A DNA stretch of 64,000 bases from Pachysolen tannophilus NRRL Y-2460 (lineage: Eukaryota; Ascomycota; Pichiomycetes; Alaninales; Pachysolenaceae). Location: NCBI GenBank assembly GCA_001661245.1, contig KV454012.1, forward strand, positions 1,896,388 through 1,960,387, given 5' to 3'. Of this stretch, positions 1 through 10,812 are shown piece by piece. Position numbers and translations under genes: made by a program. Under the pieces are notes generated by a model. It did no database searches and was not told where the DNA came from. It worked only from the letters and a program-made list of their open reading frames with translations. Position 1 is the stretch's first letter. The number at the start of each line of letters is the position of its first letter.

Positions 1-1527
1 GCTCAGAAGCAGCAGCAACAGCAGCAGCAGCTGTACCAGCAACAAATACCAGCTACAGATTATGTTTATTTTGATCGTCACCCGGAATTATTATCCAAGA
101 CAACACAAGAGAAAGCTGCAGCAGTTAAGTTGAGACTTGAACATTTTTACCAAATGAGTGTAACACACGCAATTGAAAGAAATCAGAGAAGAGTTGATTT
201 AGAACATAAATTAGCACATGAAGAAGGATCCGAAGAACGTAAAAATCGACAATTACAAACCTTGGGTAAAAAAGAATCCCAATTCTTAAGATTAAGAAGA
301 ACAAGACTTTCATTAGAAGATTTTATTACGGTGAAGGTTATTGGGAAAGGTGCTTTTGGTGAAGTTAGATTAGTTCAAAAGAAAGATACAGGTAAGATTT
401 ATGCTATGAAGACTTTGTTAAAATCTGAAATGTATAAGAAAGACCAATTGGCTCACGTAAAAGCAGAGAGAGACGTTCTTGCTGGTTCTGATTCTCCATG
501 GGTGGTTTCCTTATACTATTCTTTCCAAGATACTCAATATTTATATTTAATTATGGAATTTTTGCCAGGTGGAGATTTAATGACCATGTTAATTAGATGG
601 CAAATTTTTACCGAAGATATTACTAGATTTTACATGGCTGAATGTGTCTTGGCCATTGAAGCTATTCACAAATTAGGATTCATTCATAGAGATATCAAGC
701 CGGATAATATTTTAATTGATATCAGAGGGCATATTAAATTATCAGATTTTGGATTGTCAACTGGATTTCATAAAACCCACGATTCCAACTATTATAGGCA
801 ACTTTTAGAAAAAGATCCAGCTCAAAGAAATAACAACGGGAATGCTAATGGTCAGTTAAAAGCGGCCAGGAATTCAACAATGGTGGATCCAATTCACTTA
901 ACTATGACCAATCGTCAACAGATGCAAACATGGAGAAAATCCAGAAGACTCATGGCTTACTCAACGGTAGGAACTCCAGATTATATTGCTCCTGAAATAT
1001 TTATTCACCAAGGTTATGGTCAAGAATGTGATTGGTGGTCTTTGGGAGCTATTATGTTTGAATGTCTTGTTGGATGGCCTCCTTTCTGTTCAGAAAACCC
1101 ACAGGAAACTTATCGAAAGATTCTAAACTGGGAGCAATCATTGCAATTTCCGGAAGATATACATTTAAGTCTTGAAAGTGAAGATTTAATTAGAAGGTTA
1201 TTAACATCAGCAGAGAATAGACTTGGTAGACATGGTGGTGCCGATGAGATTAAACTGCATCCTTTTTTCCGTGGTGTTGATTGGGATACAATTAGAATGG
1301 TAGATGCTCCTTTCATACCAAAATTAAATTCTATTACGGATACAAGATTTTTTGACAATTTCGATGAAGATTTGGAATTGACAAATGGAAATAACAATCA
1401 AAATAACAATAATAACAATAACGGTAATAATCAAGCGAATGGTAGTGGTACTGGTAGCAGAAATGGCAGAGAGGATTTGCCGTTTATTGGTTATACCTAT
1501 AAGAGATTTGACATGGGGGTTTATTAA
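1..1527 (+). CDS. CBK1: NDR/LATS-family protein kinase Cbk1, 5' end outside window
   Basis: AGC-group kinase of the RAM network, which in yeasts controls polarised growth, cell separation and wall integrity together with Mob2. The frame is open from base 1, so the N-terminus lies before the window; 508 residues are visible. After a Gln run comes the NDR N-terminal regulatory helix ([11 protein letters not shown], then [13 protein letters not shown]), the usual Mob-binding segment. The kinase domain starts near visible residue 108 with GKGAFGEV, followed by HRDIKPDN and LSDFGLS. A long insert before the activation segment ([15 protein letters not shown]) is typical of NDR kinases. The C-terminal hydrophobic motif is FIGYTYKRF, after an Asn-rich linker. 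The protein ends only a few residues past this motif. A CTG codon at 1255-1257 falls in EIK-x-HPFF, where relatives usually carry Ser, Ala or Asn. Identity is secure. Confidence 0.96.
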   Translation, partial: AQKQQQQQQQLYQQQIPATDYVYFDRHPELLSKTTQEKAAAVKLRLEHFYQMSVTHAIERNQRRVDLEHKLAHEEGSEERKNRQLQTLGKKESQFLRLRRTRLSLEDFITVKVIGKGAFGEVRLVQKKDTGKIYAMKTLLKSEMYKKDQLAHVKAERDVLAGSDSPWVVSLYYSFQDTQYLYLIMEFLPGGDLMTMLIRWQIFTEDITRFYMAECVLAIEAIHKLGFIHRDIKPDNILIDIRGHIKLSDFGLSTGFHKTHDSNYYRQLLEKDPAQRNNNGNANGQLKAARNSTMVDPIHLTMTNRQQMQTWRKSRRLMAYSTVGTPDYIAPEIFIHQGYGQECDWWSLGAIMFECLVGWPPFCSENPQETYRKILNWEQSLQFPEDIHLSLESEDLIRRLLTSAENRLGRHGGADEIKLHPFFRGVDWDTIRMVDAPFIPKLNSITDTRFFDNFDEDLELTNGNNNQNNNNNNNGNNQANGSGTGSRNGREDLPFIGYTYKRFDMGVY

Positions 1528-2173
1528 CCTTCCTCATATCTCATTTATTTTTTCTTTTTGTTTCAAGCTGATTCTTGTAACAGAAATATTTATATTGTTT
1601 AGCAATTTCAATTTTTTTTTTTTTCTTTTCTTTTATTTTCATTTTTGCTTTCAGTTACTCATGTTTATACTAACTAGACATTTTTTATGGATCATTAATG
1701 TAATAAAAGATCAGTATACCCATTCTGCATTCTAATAATATAAAAATTAGGTTATAAAAAACTTTATATATCTTCTTTTCAAAGACAAAAAATACGATCT
1801 TAGACTACTACTTTGCAAAGAAGCATAATTTAAATATAAAATATAAAAAAGCGTTGAATATTTTTGAAAACGGTAAAAACCAAAGCAAAAACTAAAAGAG
1901 TAAAAAACGAAAACCACAACTGAAGTGGATTGTTTTTTTCATCACTATATAAACTTTTTGAAGCATAATAGCTTCATACTGTATTCTAAATAAAAATCAA
2001 ACATCTCCAAAATTGCTACTATGAGCATCATTATCATTATTTTCCTTTTCCAAAAATTCATATCTATCCAGTTAAATGCCTTGAAAGTTTCTGATTTTAT
2101 CTATTTCCCCGATTATGTATAAATATACATATATGTAAATGTTTTTGGATAAATATTTATACAACAACGCAGT
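1528..2173. other. Convergent intergenic spacer CBK1 / PH-domain gene
   Basis: AT-rich spacer of about 650 bases between two convergent genes. It holds poly-T runs near 1612-1640 and several AATAAA/TATATA-like elements that probably serve 3'-end formation for both genes. I see no RNA gene or reading frame of interest. Confidence 0.6.
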
Positions 2174-4153
2174 TTAATTTATATCATTCGAGACAGGAAC
2201 TAGTCCGCTTGAAGTAACAACATATTCTCTTACAAACTTCAACTGCATTTGAAAATTATCACAGCAATTTCCAAAACAATTGATTTCATTACAATTTGAA
2301 TTTGAATTACTATGCCAAAATGAATCTTTCTTCTTCTGTTTGTTATTATTCTTTGTTGAATTAATCAAATCAGCACACCTTGCAGCGCTTGATAAATCTG
2401 ATGCACGCACAATGTTTTTACCGCACCATCTATCTGAAGTTGTTAATGTAGCCATACATCTGATAGCATCTTTGATCAACTTCCGTTCAGAAGGAAGTTT
2501 ATCAAAAGTAGGTTCCCATTTGCTTTTAATATCTGATTCAGATACTTCATCCGCTTCCAGAAACGACGAAGATGAAGATGAAGATGAAGATGTTAAAACA
2601 GGAATTGTGGAAAATTCATTACTGACTGCCCGCATGTCATTATTAGTTTCGTCATCGTCATCGTCATCATCATGAGAATCGTTATAATCACCCTCTTGTT
2701 CATCTTCCTCATCATCATCTCCTTCATCAACGGTACAGGGGATGATTCCTTCGTGATTGTTCATAAATTTGCATCTATTTTCAACATTTTCTAAAGTTTG
2801 TTCACTTGAACTTCTACCAGAAGAAGGAATCGATTGAACAAAAGAATTAGGAGAAGATGACAAGGGATCAATATCAATTATTTCAGTATGTACATCTTCT
2901 TCCTCTATTATCTGAATAGTATTATCACGACGACTGCTATTATGAGACAACATACTTCCACTTCTTCTCCTATTCATGGTTGTTAAGTCTGAAGTACTAT
3001 TAGCACGACTACGACTATGACTAACAGATAACTTATTTTTAAAATTAGAAAACTTATTCCTTAAATGTAAATCGTGATTGTGAATGCCAGTATGATGAGC
3101 TGATAGCAACTCATCATTAAGACTTAGTGCTCTATTTCTATGGAAAAAATTCACCACACTATTTGAATGAGGTAAATTTGGTTTATTTGCTTGATTGTTG
3201 AAATTAGAAGGTGACATAGTTTGAGGATCAGAATTATGCCTTCTTCTATGTCTTCTTCCAGGAAGATTTGGATTATTTCTATTATACCTACTTCTTGGGA
3301 CTGTTCTATAATGAGGCATCGATCTTCTAGCCAAATCTAAAGCATTATCCCTACCAAGGCATAAGGCTAAATTCCATTCAATCATACTTTGCAGAGTTGG
3401 GAACTGGATCAAAAATTGTTCTGTTTCACACCTGAGCCTTAATGTATATTTCCATTTCTTGTAATCTTGCGCAATTCCAATTTTAGCATGTTGTAAAGAA
3501 TATGATTTCAATAAATGTGCCTTATCTAATATTTTATATTTATTATATTGTACCACGTTTGATAAATCTTGAGCTGACGTAAATTTTGATTGAAATTCAG
3601 ATAATGTAGCACCATCTTTAGATAAAAGTTCATTAATTTTTGATAATGGAAGTGTAGGTAAACTTGCTGAAAAAGTTTTTTGATAATTATTTAAATGATA
3701 AATATTCAATTGTGTTGAATTTAATTCCAAAATAACATCCCGCCATTGTCTAGTTGGTGCCGGATCATATGGTGAAATCCATTCTAATTTCCTTGGGAAA
3801 GTTTGTATTTTATAAACAGTAGGTGTATATTGAGGTAATTTTTCAAATCCTTCTTCTTCATTAGCATAAATAGGGAATCTTGGACGAGATTGCGGCAAAC
3901 TTAAATAATCAGGTGGGTAAACTGGATAACGTTCAATATATTCCAAGACATCCAAAAATTGTAAAGAACTTCCATGAGTTTGTTGTTGATGAAGTTGTGT
4001 ACGAGGAATATTCAAATTCAACGGCAGGAGCAGCAGCAGCAGCAGCAACATCAGCTCTTGCTGCTGCTGCTGCCGCTGCTGCTGCTTTGTTTGAGGAACC
4101 TCTCCTCCACCAGTTCCACCACTCCCACCGCGGTGATTTTTCATAAAATGCAT
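2174..4153 (-). CDS. PH-domain protein of the YHR131C/YNL144C family
   Basis: 659-residue protein. The recognisable core (roughly residues 65-260) has the fungal signature LPQYTPTVYKI, RKLEWISPYDPAP, LELNSTQLNIYHL, IAQDYKKWKYTLRLR and EQFLIQFPT, ending in MIEWNLALCLGRD. This is the PH domain of the paired yeast proteins Yhr131c and Ynl144c, whose exact role is unknown; a lipid- or membrane-linked adaptor role is inferred. The C-terminal half is disordered, with Arg/Ser, Asp/Glu and Ser-rich tracts. The N-terminus (residues 20-45) is coded by a CAG/CTG-type triplet repeat and reads as a Gln run followed by a Leu run. The first ATG (4153) is used; a second lies three codons later. The repeat is open in other frames, so the exact N-terminus is the least certain part. 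Confidence 0.85.
   Translation of the reverse strand: MHFMKNHRGGSGGTGGGEVPQTKQQQRQQQQQELMLLLLLLLLPLNLNIPRTQLHQQQTHGSSLQFLDVLEYIERYPVYPPDYLSLPQSRPRFPIYANEEEGFEKLPQYTPTVYKIQTFPRKLEWISPYDPAPTRQWRDVILELNSTQLNIYHLNNYQKTFSASLPTLPLSKINELLSKDGATLSEFQSKFTSAQDLSNVVQYNKYKILDKAHLLKSYSLQHAKIGIAQDYKKWKYTLRLRCETEQFLIQFPTLQSMIEWNLALCLGRDNALDLARRSMPHYRTVPRSRYNRNNPNLPGRRHRRRHNSDPQTMSPSNFNNQANKPNLPHSNSVVNFFHRNRALSLNDELLSAHHTGIHNHDLHLRNKFSNFKNKLSVSHSRSRANSTSDLTTMNRRRSGSMLSHNSSRRDNTIQIIEEEDVHTEIIDIDPLSSSPNSFVQSIPSSGRSSSEQTLENVENRCKFMNNHEGIIPCTVDEGDDDEEDEQEGDYNDSHDDDDDDDETNNDMRAVSNEFSTIPVLTSSSSSSSSSFLEADEVSESDIKSKWEPTFDKLPSERKLIKDAIRCMATLTTSDRWCGKNIVRASDLSSAARCADLINSTKNNNKQKKKDSFWHSNSNSNCNEINCFGNCCDNFQMQLKFVREYVVTSSGLVPVSNDIN
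4021..4090. repeat. CAG/CTG triplet repeat in the 5' end of the PH-domain gene
   Basis: Imperfect run of CAG/CTG-type triplets on both halves of about 70 bases. Coding on the minus strand, it gives Gln then Leu in the annotated frame and poly-Ala in another frame that is also open. A trinucleotide expansion is the likely source. Confidence 0.8.
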
Positions 4154-4994
4154 TTCCGATTAAACCAAAACCGTTTTCTATCAACAATTATTATGAAAAT
4201 AAATAATTTGGTATTATTGCTATTTTTTTTTTTATACCCAGTTTTAAAAACTTTACTTCAAGCTAATACTAATGTTTAAGTCTCAATATAGATAAGAAAA
4301 AAATTATATGAGGACATAAAGAGCAAAAGCAAAAAAATTGCTAATAAAAATTAAAATAAAATGCTGAAAATTATACTTCAATATATACAATAAGATAATT
4401 TTTAACTTTTAAATCACTGTGACCACTCAATCTTTTTTAATATAGATGATCTTAAATCAAGAGATTGTCAGTTACCATTTCCTTTTAATTCTACTAACCA
4501 TACTATTCGTTCATGTACGAGCCTAGATTTCAAACTAACCTTGCGATCCGAAAGTACCATTCTGTGACCCGATAAGGTCATAGAATGAACGACAAAAAAA
4601 TAAGAGAAAATTAAGAGAAAAATGGCAGACGACACGCCGGGTAGAAAAAGAAGTAGAGAGAGGTGTCAGGTGACGCTTGGGATTGAGTTTCCAAGGGGGG
4701 GAGGACAAAGCTGTTAATCGTTTTTTTTCTAGTTGACTGCTTAAGGTTTAGATTTAGATCATTCGATTATATTACAGGAGCATTGTCAGCTCATTATGCG
4801 ATACGAGTGTGGAGGTAACTTGCACTCCGGGGTTATGATTTATTGGGATAGTGATGAGGTTAGCGAGGTTTGTCTTTTCCATGTAACATAGATAGATTTT
4901 ACTACATCACGCATGTATGCTTATCGGCTTCGGACTCGGTAAAAGATATATAATATATATTATATATATATATATATATATAAATTGTCTATAA
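4154..4994. other. Spacer between PH-domain gene and MDS3, with hairpin and TA microsatellite
   Basis: This 840-base spacer is the promoter side of the PH gene and the 3' side of MDS3. It contains an imperfect 12-bp hairpin at 4558-4587, a relatively GC-rich block with a G run near 4694, and an AT dinucleotide tract at about 4945-4983 next to the MDS3 stop. No coding sequence was recognised. Confidence 0.6.
4558..4587. repeat. Inverted repeat, 12-bp arms, 6-base loop
   Basis: Arms CATTCTGTGACC (4558-4569) and GGTCATAGAATG (4576-4587) pair in 11 of 12 positions (the remaining one is a possible G-U pair in RNA), with loop CGATAA. It lies in the spacer upstream of the PH-domain gene. It may be a regulatory dyad or an RNA hairpin; function unknown. 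Confidence 0.7.
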
Positions 4995-5725
4995 TTATCT
5001 GCTTAATGGAATTTCTATAACGGCTATTGTACTTAACAACATGGGTGCAGATTTTGATTTATTTTTTGATAATGAATCTAAGATTTCATTTGGTAAGTGT
5101 GGCAGGGTTTCTCCACCAACAACGAAAAATTTTGAGTCAACAAAAAGTGTTGCTCCCCCAATATTGCTGAAATAAACTTTTTCCAATTGCAGTAAATTTT
5201 TTGAATAATCATGTTCTAATTTAGAGTTGTCTTCTACAACATATTTTGAAACTAGACCTAAATCGTTGAAAAATCTACAGATTTTCCAATATTGTGTTTG
5301 TGTATCTAACATTAAGAGTCTGTGGTAAGTATCAGATTTCTCCATTTTTTTAACTTGAATTTTCAATTGTGTTGATGAAGTCTTTTCATTCTTGATTTCT
5401 TTAATTTGCAGTGGTCGTTGTTGTAACTCCATTGAAGTTTCTGGTCCCAAAATTTTCCCCAGTGTAATACCAACAGTACGTTTATTACGTTCACTAATGT
5501 CATTATTGTAAAGTTGTTCATCAATAATTTTTTCTTCAAAATGTTTAGTCTCTTCTGTAATACTCCCCATAGAACCTAATGTTAAGGTCAACCTTTGTAA
5601 GTCTTCAGCTTGCGCGTGCGCATCATCTTCAGAACTATTACTCATTGTATATTCACCACTACCAGTTCCGGAAGAACTATTATTGTTATTATTATTATTA
5701 ATATTATTATTGATATTATTATTAA

Positions 5726-5762
<37 letters not shown>

Positions 5763-8561
5763 GTTGTTATTATTTTTAATGTCATTATTATTGTTAGTGT
5801 TGTTATTACTGCCACCACTGCCTTTAACGGAATCAACGTTGTGGAATTCAGAATATGCATTGAACGGTAAGATTGGAGTTTCTTTATATTTATCATATGA
5901 ACTTTCATCTTCTACATCAATCTCTAATGCTCCAGAGACTAATGCCAAATATTTCCCATCCATGTTGATTGCTGTATGACCGCATCTTTTCACTATGGCA
6001 TCTGCAACAATCAATTTTTCATCATCATTCTCTAAGGAAAACTTATTGTGTAAATACGTGGGTACTCTTTTCCAAGTTTCTGTTACAAGACTGAACCACC
6101 ATAAATCACCATGTATTTTTTTTTTAGCAAGCTTACGAGCCTTTCCAGTTTTATGATTTGTTACAGTTTTATACTGTATAGTTGATCCTCCATGAATCAT
6201 CAACGTCTTGTTAACTAAAGCAGCTTTAATATTCGGATTATTTAAATTGTTTATCTCCGTGTTGTTCGAACTACTAGCATTGGTTCTATTGGAATATACG
6301 GGAGTAGATGATGGAGAAGGCGACGATTTTTTGTCTCTGCCCATAGATAACTGCTGTAATGGAGAATGATGTGTACGAGACCTTACCCTATGAAGACCAC
6401 GAGAATCCGACCCAAGAGGAGAAAATGCCCTACTCAGTTTCTGGGCTTGAGACAGTACAGGTGAAGTGACACCACTACCAGTACCACTACCACCGCCAGT
6501 GGCTAAGCCTGTACCGTCTGATGCAGCACTTGTACTTCCACCAACACTAGGCATACTTAATGCTAACGGTGATGATTGTCGTGAACCGTAATTACTTGAC
6601 TGGTTACCTATAAGACTTTCATTTGCTCTCTTTGGCGTTGGGTGAAGCAAAGACGTTGCGGATGATGACTTTGATGCCATGGCAGGGGACCACTCACTTC
6701 TGTTGTTGTACATTGAGTTTGAACGGCTGTTTGTAGTAGAACTATTATCGTTATTATTTCTGTCAATATCCACAAGGTCTTTATATAGTTCTTTATTATC
6801 AAAAATGCAACCTGCAAAAAATCCTCTTGTGTCAGGCCATTCAATATTGTCATTTTGTATGATTCCAGTAAACATTGGCTTTTCGTGGTTTCCCTCCAGC
6901 TGCTGACGAAATATAGGAGATCCTCTCCTAGTGTGATTATGATTCGAAATTCCACCGGTTTTAAATGCTGAAGACGAGAATTTTCCAGATTGTGTCCTGG
7001 TTTCTTCTTCTTCATCAGAATCTTGATCTTCATAATTATAAATATATGAACTTGTTCTTCCAGAGCTGAAATCATCATAATTGCGTTCGTCAGATTCAAA
7101 CTTACCCACTGGATACGCCAATGAAGAATCAGAAAAAGTCATATAATTTGATTGTCTATTTTCATAATTTACAAATAATTCCAATTTCCAAATATCGTTC
7201 AAAGGAATAAAATCTTTACCATTTTCAGACAGTTTATAGCCACCCATAATATAGACTAATGCTGGATAATTATAAACACTATTAGTATCTTTATTGTAAT
7301 TCGTGTTGTTACTAATATTATATTTAGTAGATGCACTTATTGTACCATCATGGCTTGATTTTCTTGTTGTTGAACCTCTTGAACTGTTATTATTATTGTT
7401 CCACTCATCTGCTGCTGATATGACAGTATGATCATTCATTTCTTCCAAAGTAACACTACAGGAAAGATGTCCAAACCTTGGTATTGCAACGGGAAATCTT
7501 GTTGTCAAAGTAGGATGCACTATAAGTTTTATTTCTTTAAATCTTAAAGTCTTGGTATCTAATATCCATGCACTATTACTTACTGTTATCAGTTTGTCTA
7601 TTATCACCGAATGTTTATTTTTAGTTATTTTTGTTGTGAGTTCAAATCCACCATAGTAAAAAATATGCCTGCGTGAAATTTCACAGGAATGTAAAGCCAA
7701 GAGACAAGGCGGAATTTCATTTTCAAAAGTTTTAATATCATTTTCATTATTTTCAGACAGTTGTTGATGATTACCAAAGTAATTTGGTGGTCTTTGTTTT
7801 TTCAAATCGGGTTTCGATAAAGTTTGTGACAGGATAGAATAAATATACAAATCATTATTTGGAACCATAAAAGGTGAAGTTAAGATATCCTTATTCAATG
7901 GTAGAGGCAAGTTATAATCAAAATTGATATGGACATTTTCCATGGATATTTGTCCCTCATTTGTGATTTCATTTAAAAATTCATTTTGCTCATCCAAAGT
8001 CATTAACTTCAAACCACCCAAGATATAAATTTTGGAATTTACCAGGTTAGCAACATGGTTAACCAATGGAGGAAATTTTGTTTCACCAAACATATAATCC
8101 ATATGAAGATAGTTGAAAAAATTTGTCTCCAATGAATCCGATAATTGTTGTAATTTTTCCCTTGTAGTAGTAGTCGTTTTATCTATACTATCTGTCGAAG
8201 AACTCAAACTACTACCATTACCATTACTATTTCCAAGATTGCTGTTGTTATTACAATCGTTTCCCACATCATTATCCTGGTTTATACCTAAAGCATCCAA
8301 TTGTAAGTATGGGAACCATAATCTGTGACTATTCAAATAACTATATCCATCGTCGTTTAAATCGTTTAGAGTATTATTATAATTATTTTCTGTAGTTAAA
8401 GTTCTAAAATATTGTTCATACCGTTGAAGATATTTCAACTTTTTCTTATTATTTTTATATTTCACCAATAAATGATCCAAAGGAGAAAAATCAACTGCTC
8501 GTATTGGCGGTACGAGTGAAGGCGGCAACAAAAGTGAAGCTGATTGTGTTGATGAAGACAT
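4995..8561 (-). CDS. MDS3: Kelch-repeat regulator of the Mds3/Pmd1 family
   Basis: 1188-residue protein starting at the ATG at 8561; the frame runs a little further up but only from non-ATG codons. In yeasts Mds3/Pmd1 proteins are negative regulators of early meiosis and act in TOR- and pH-linked signalling. Kelch-like strands are seen at SKIYILGGLKLM, RRHIFYYGGFEL, PRFGHLSCS, ALVYIMGGYKLS, KTLMIHGGSTI, GDLWWFSLVTETWKRVP, CGHTAINMDGKYLALVSGA and, near the end, FFVVGGETLP. They are spread around long Ser/Asn-rich disordered inserts, including an uninterrupted Asn run near residue 960. The protein is somewhat shorter than the S. cerevisiae members. The choice between MDS3 and PMD1 is not meaningful if only one copy exists here. 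Confidence 0.88.
5680..5790. repeat. (AAT/ATT)n triplet repeat inside MDS3
   Basis: Nearly pure ATT-type trinucleotide microsatellite (plus strand) coding the Asn run of the Mds3-like protein on the minus strand. Length is likely to vary between strains. Confidence 0.85.
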
Positions 8562-9120
8562 GATGAACCCAACAAACAAGAAACAAACAAACAAGAAACA
8601 ATAAAAAAAAAAAATACAAACAAACTTCGATCAAATGCAATTATATAAACGGCGGTTATCCAACAATTAAATGGAATTGAATCAGAAACCTAAGCGCCTT
8701 TGAAGATAATGATGATTCAAATAAAATACATTAAATAAAAAGTACTTGACGTTTTGAAGTGGTTTTCTTTTCTATTATGTTGAAAAGGTATCTGAAGGTA
8801 TCTCATTGCCAGTTGAACCAACAGGGAAAAAAAAAGGCACGACAGTCGTGGGGCAGCTCAATGGGGAAAAACAAAGTAAGAAGAAAAAGAAGAAAGTTTC
8901 CTAAAAGGGTAACTAAACGGGGGCAGATCAATTACAATTTAGTGAGAATTGATGGGCTTCAAAAAAGTTTCAAATTGAAAGAATAGTTAAAAAATATTAA
9001 TTATCATTATTGAACGTTTACCATTGAAGCAAAGTTAAGAAAATATTTTATGTGTCACTTAATGATGATTTTTTAAAAACTTGTTCTATGTTTTCTGTTT
9101 TCTTTTCTTTTTAAGAAATT

Positions 9121-9148
9121 AGCAATTAGCAATTAGCAATTAGCAATT
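9121..9148 (+). repeat. Four copies of AGCAATT
   Basis: Perfect tandem array of the 7-mer AGCAATT in the divergent promoter upstream of the GTGAC cluster. Confidence 0.9.
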
Positions 9149-9181
9149 TTTCGAAGTAGTAGGAATTCAAGGTGATGCCTC

Positions 9182-9228
9182 TTGTGACATATGTGACGCA
9201 TATAAGACTTATGTCACTTATGTCACAA
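9182..9228. promoter_or_regulatory. Large palindrome built from GTGACAT units
   Basis: Left arm TTGTGACATATGTGAC (9182-9197) and right arm GTCACTTATGTCACAA (9213-9228) match as inverted repeats in 15 of 16 positions around a 15-base centre. Each arm itself holds two GTGAC/GTCAC half-sites. This looks like a binding array for a dimeric factor. The factor is unknown; TGACG next to it suggests a bZIP type. Confidence 0.6.
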
Positions 9229-9507
9229 ACGACATAAATTTAACCCACATGGTAGGACAAGGTAGGACAAGAAAAGACACGAAAAGACATGTTAAGCGTC
9301 ATAGAAGATAGCGTCGTGGCATAGATGATAGATGACACAGAAGTTTATTTCAGGTGACTTTCACAGTGACGCCGGAGTTTGTCACTTGTGGCACCTTCTC
9401 TGTGTCCTACAAGATTTTATAGCATATAATTTTGCAGGCATTATTTAAAACAAGCATGTTTATATAATATATTATTTGTTGGAAAGAGCGGTTAGTATTA
9501 TACGCAA

Positions 9508-10812
9508 ATGTCATTTCGTGGTGAGGATGGGGATTTGAAATGTCCTATTCCAGGGTTTCAGACTCCTGAGCTGAAAAATAATTCCAGATTCAATAATCGT
9601 GATGATAGTCCTCCAACTACACCTGCTAATAATGCTGGTAATAAAATTATAGATATATGTTTGAAATCCGATATTGATGATAGTAATAAAAATCTGGTAC
9701 CTGGTATTGCAACACCTACAAGTACTGAGTGCAATCGAAGAAGTAATAGTTTTGGTTTTGGGTTTTCGCCAATAACGCCATCTACAAATCCGGTATCCCC
9801 ACAACTGTTAGCCAAGACATATTGTTTAAAGAATGATGATGAATTGAGTTTAAATATAATTATGGAAAAATTTACGGTTTCACCAGAGCTTTATAATCTT
9901 GAATTGGAGAAAGCTATAGGGAAAGGTTCAGTGGCAAATGTATTTCAAGGTAAACTAGGATTTAAAAATCATTTTTCACAAGTGGTTGCAGTTAAAGTAC
10001 CATTAATTTTGAAAAATATTAAATACATCAAGAGAGAAGCATTAATTTTTTTAAAATTTAAAGAATTTTTTGAATCAAGTCATAATGATGATTCTTTTAA
10101 TCTTTCAGGGTCTCCATTTATAAATTGTTTTGGAATATTTAACATTTCCAAGACAATATCTTCAAATAATTCGAATATAATCTTGCCATCGCTCTTATTG
10201 GAAAAACTGGATTGTGATTTGGAAACATATATAAAGACCGGCGCCAGTATTGGGAATTTACAATTATGGTGGAAATTGGCCAATACTTTAATATCAGCTC
10301 TAGTTTATTTGAAAAAATTAAACCTTGTTCATTGTGATTTTAAGACTTCAAATATCTTGATGGTAAATGTTGGCGGGGGAAATGGAAATGGAAATGGATC
10401 CGCAGTTGAGTTTAAAGTTTCAGATTTCACCTCTTCGATAAGCAAAGAGGAACAACAAAACCCACAATTTCAAAGCACTGTCAATACCACATTACAATTT
10501 TGTGCTCCAGAATTGTTATCGTTGCCAATACGATCTCCACCAGATTTTAATACAGATTTATATGCAGTGGGTCTGATTTTATTACATATGGCAACAGGAA
10601 AGGAACCATATTTCGGATACACAAATAACATAACCCAATTGATGCTATACGTTAAAAAAAACTATATCCTAAAATGCCTAGACTTTGACAGCTCAAAATT
10701 ATTACAAGAAAACAAACAAATCTTTAAAATTATTGAAATGATTTTAACCCAAAGATGCAACTTAAAAGAAGTCATTGACTACATCAAATCCTTAGATATA
10801 CCAACCACATAA
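9508..10812 (+). CDS. Divergent protein kinase, possibly Isr1-like
   Basis: 434 residues from the ATG at 9508. The N-terminal 115 residues are disordered with SP/TP sites (CPIPGFQTPELK, DSPPTTPA, ITPSTNPVSPQ). The kinase domain begins near residue 130: glycine loop GKGSVANVFQG, VAVKVP with the ATP-anchoring Lys, catalytic loop VHCDFKTSNIL (Arg of HRD replaced by Cys, Lys kept as Phe-Lys), metal-binding loop SDFTSS (Gly of DFG replaced by Thr), then FCAPELLSLP and DLYAVGLILLHMATGKEPY. Asp and Lys of the catalytic loop are kept, so activity is possible. The HCD/DFT pattern and the short SP-rich head recall yeast Isr1, a staurosporine-related kinase, but I am not certain of orthology. Confidence 0.75.
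   Translation: MSFRGEDGDLKCPIPGFQTPELKNNSRFNNRDDSPPTTPANNAGNKIIDICLKSDIDDSNKNLVPGIATPTSTECNRRSNSFGFGFSPITPSTNPVSPQLLAKTYCLKNDDELSLNIIMEKFTVSPELYNLELEKAIGKGSVANVFQGKLGFKNHFSQVVAVKVPLILKNIKYIKREALIFLKFKEFFESSHNDDSFNLSGSPFINCFGIFNISKTISSNNSNIILPSLLLEKLDCDLETYIKTGASIGNLQLWWKLANTLISALVYLKKLNLVHCDFKTSNILMVNVGGGNGNGNGSAVEFKVSDFTSSISKEEQQNPQFQSTVNTTLQFCAPELLSLPIRSPPDFNTDLYAVGLILLHMATGKEPYFGYTNNITQLMLYVKKNYILKCLDFDSSKLLQENKQIFKIIEMILTQRCNLKEVIDYIKSLDIPTT

Larger units (their letters stand above)
8562..9507. promoter_or_regulatory. Divergent promoter MDS3 / small kinase, dense in GTGAC motifs
   Basis: This 950-base spacer serves two divergent genes. It holds a 7-bp tandem repeat at 9121-9148 and, at 9182-9400, an unusual cluster of about eight GTGAC/GTCAC motifs, including a large palindrome. 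TATAA-type sequence lies near 9460-9475 ahead of the kinase gene. The short open frame at 8759-8986 is rich in Lys/Arg, has no recognisable domain, and I do not call it a gene. Confidence 0.6.

Noticed and set aside
5610-5979. Ile- or Leu-rich frames on both strands inside MDS3
   Set aside because: Shadow frames produced by the ATT/AAT microsatellite that codes the Asn run.
8759-8986. 75-residue Lys/Arg-rich frame upstream of the small kinase
   Set aside because: Composition reflects A-rich sequence; no known domain, and it lies in a promoter with its own motif content.
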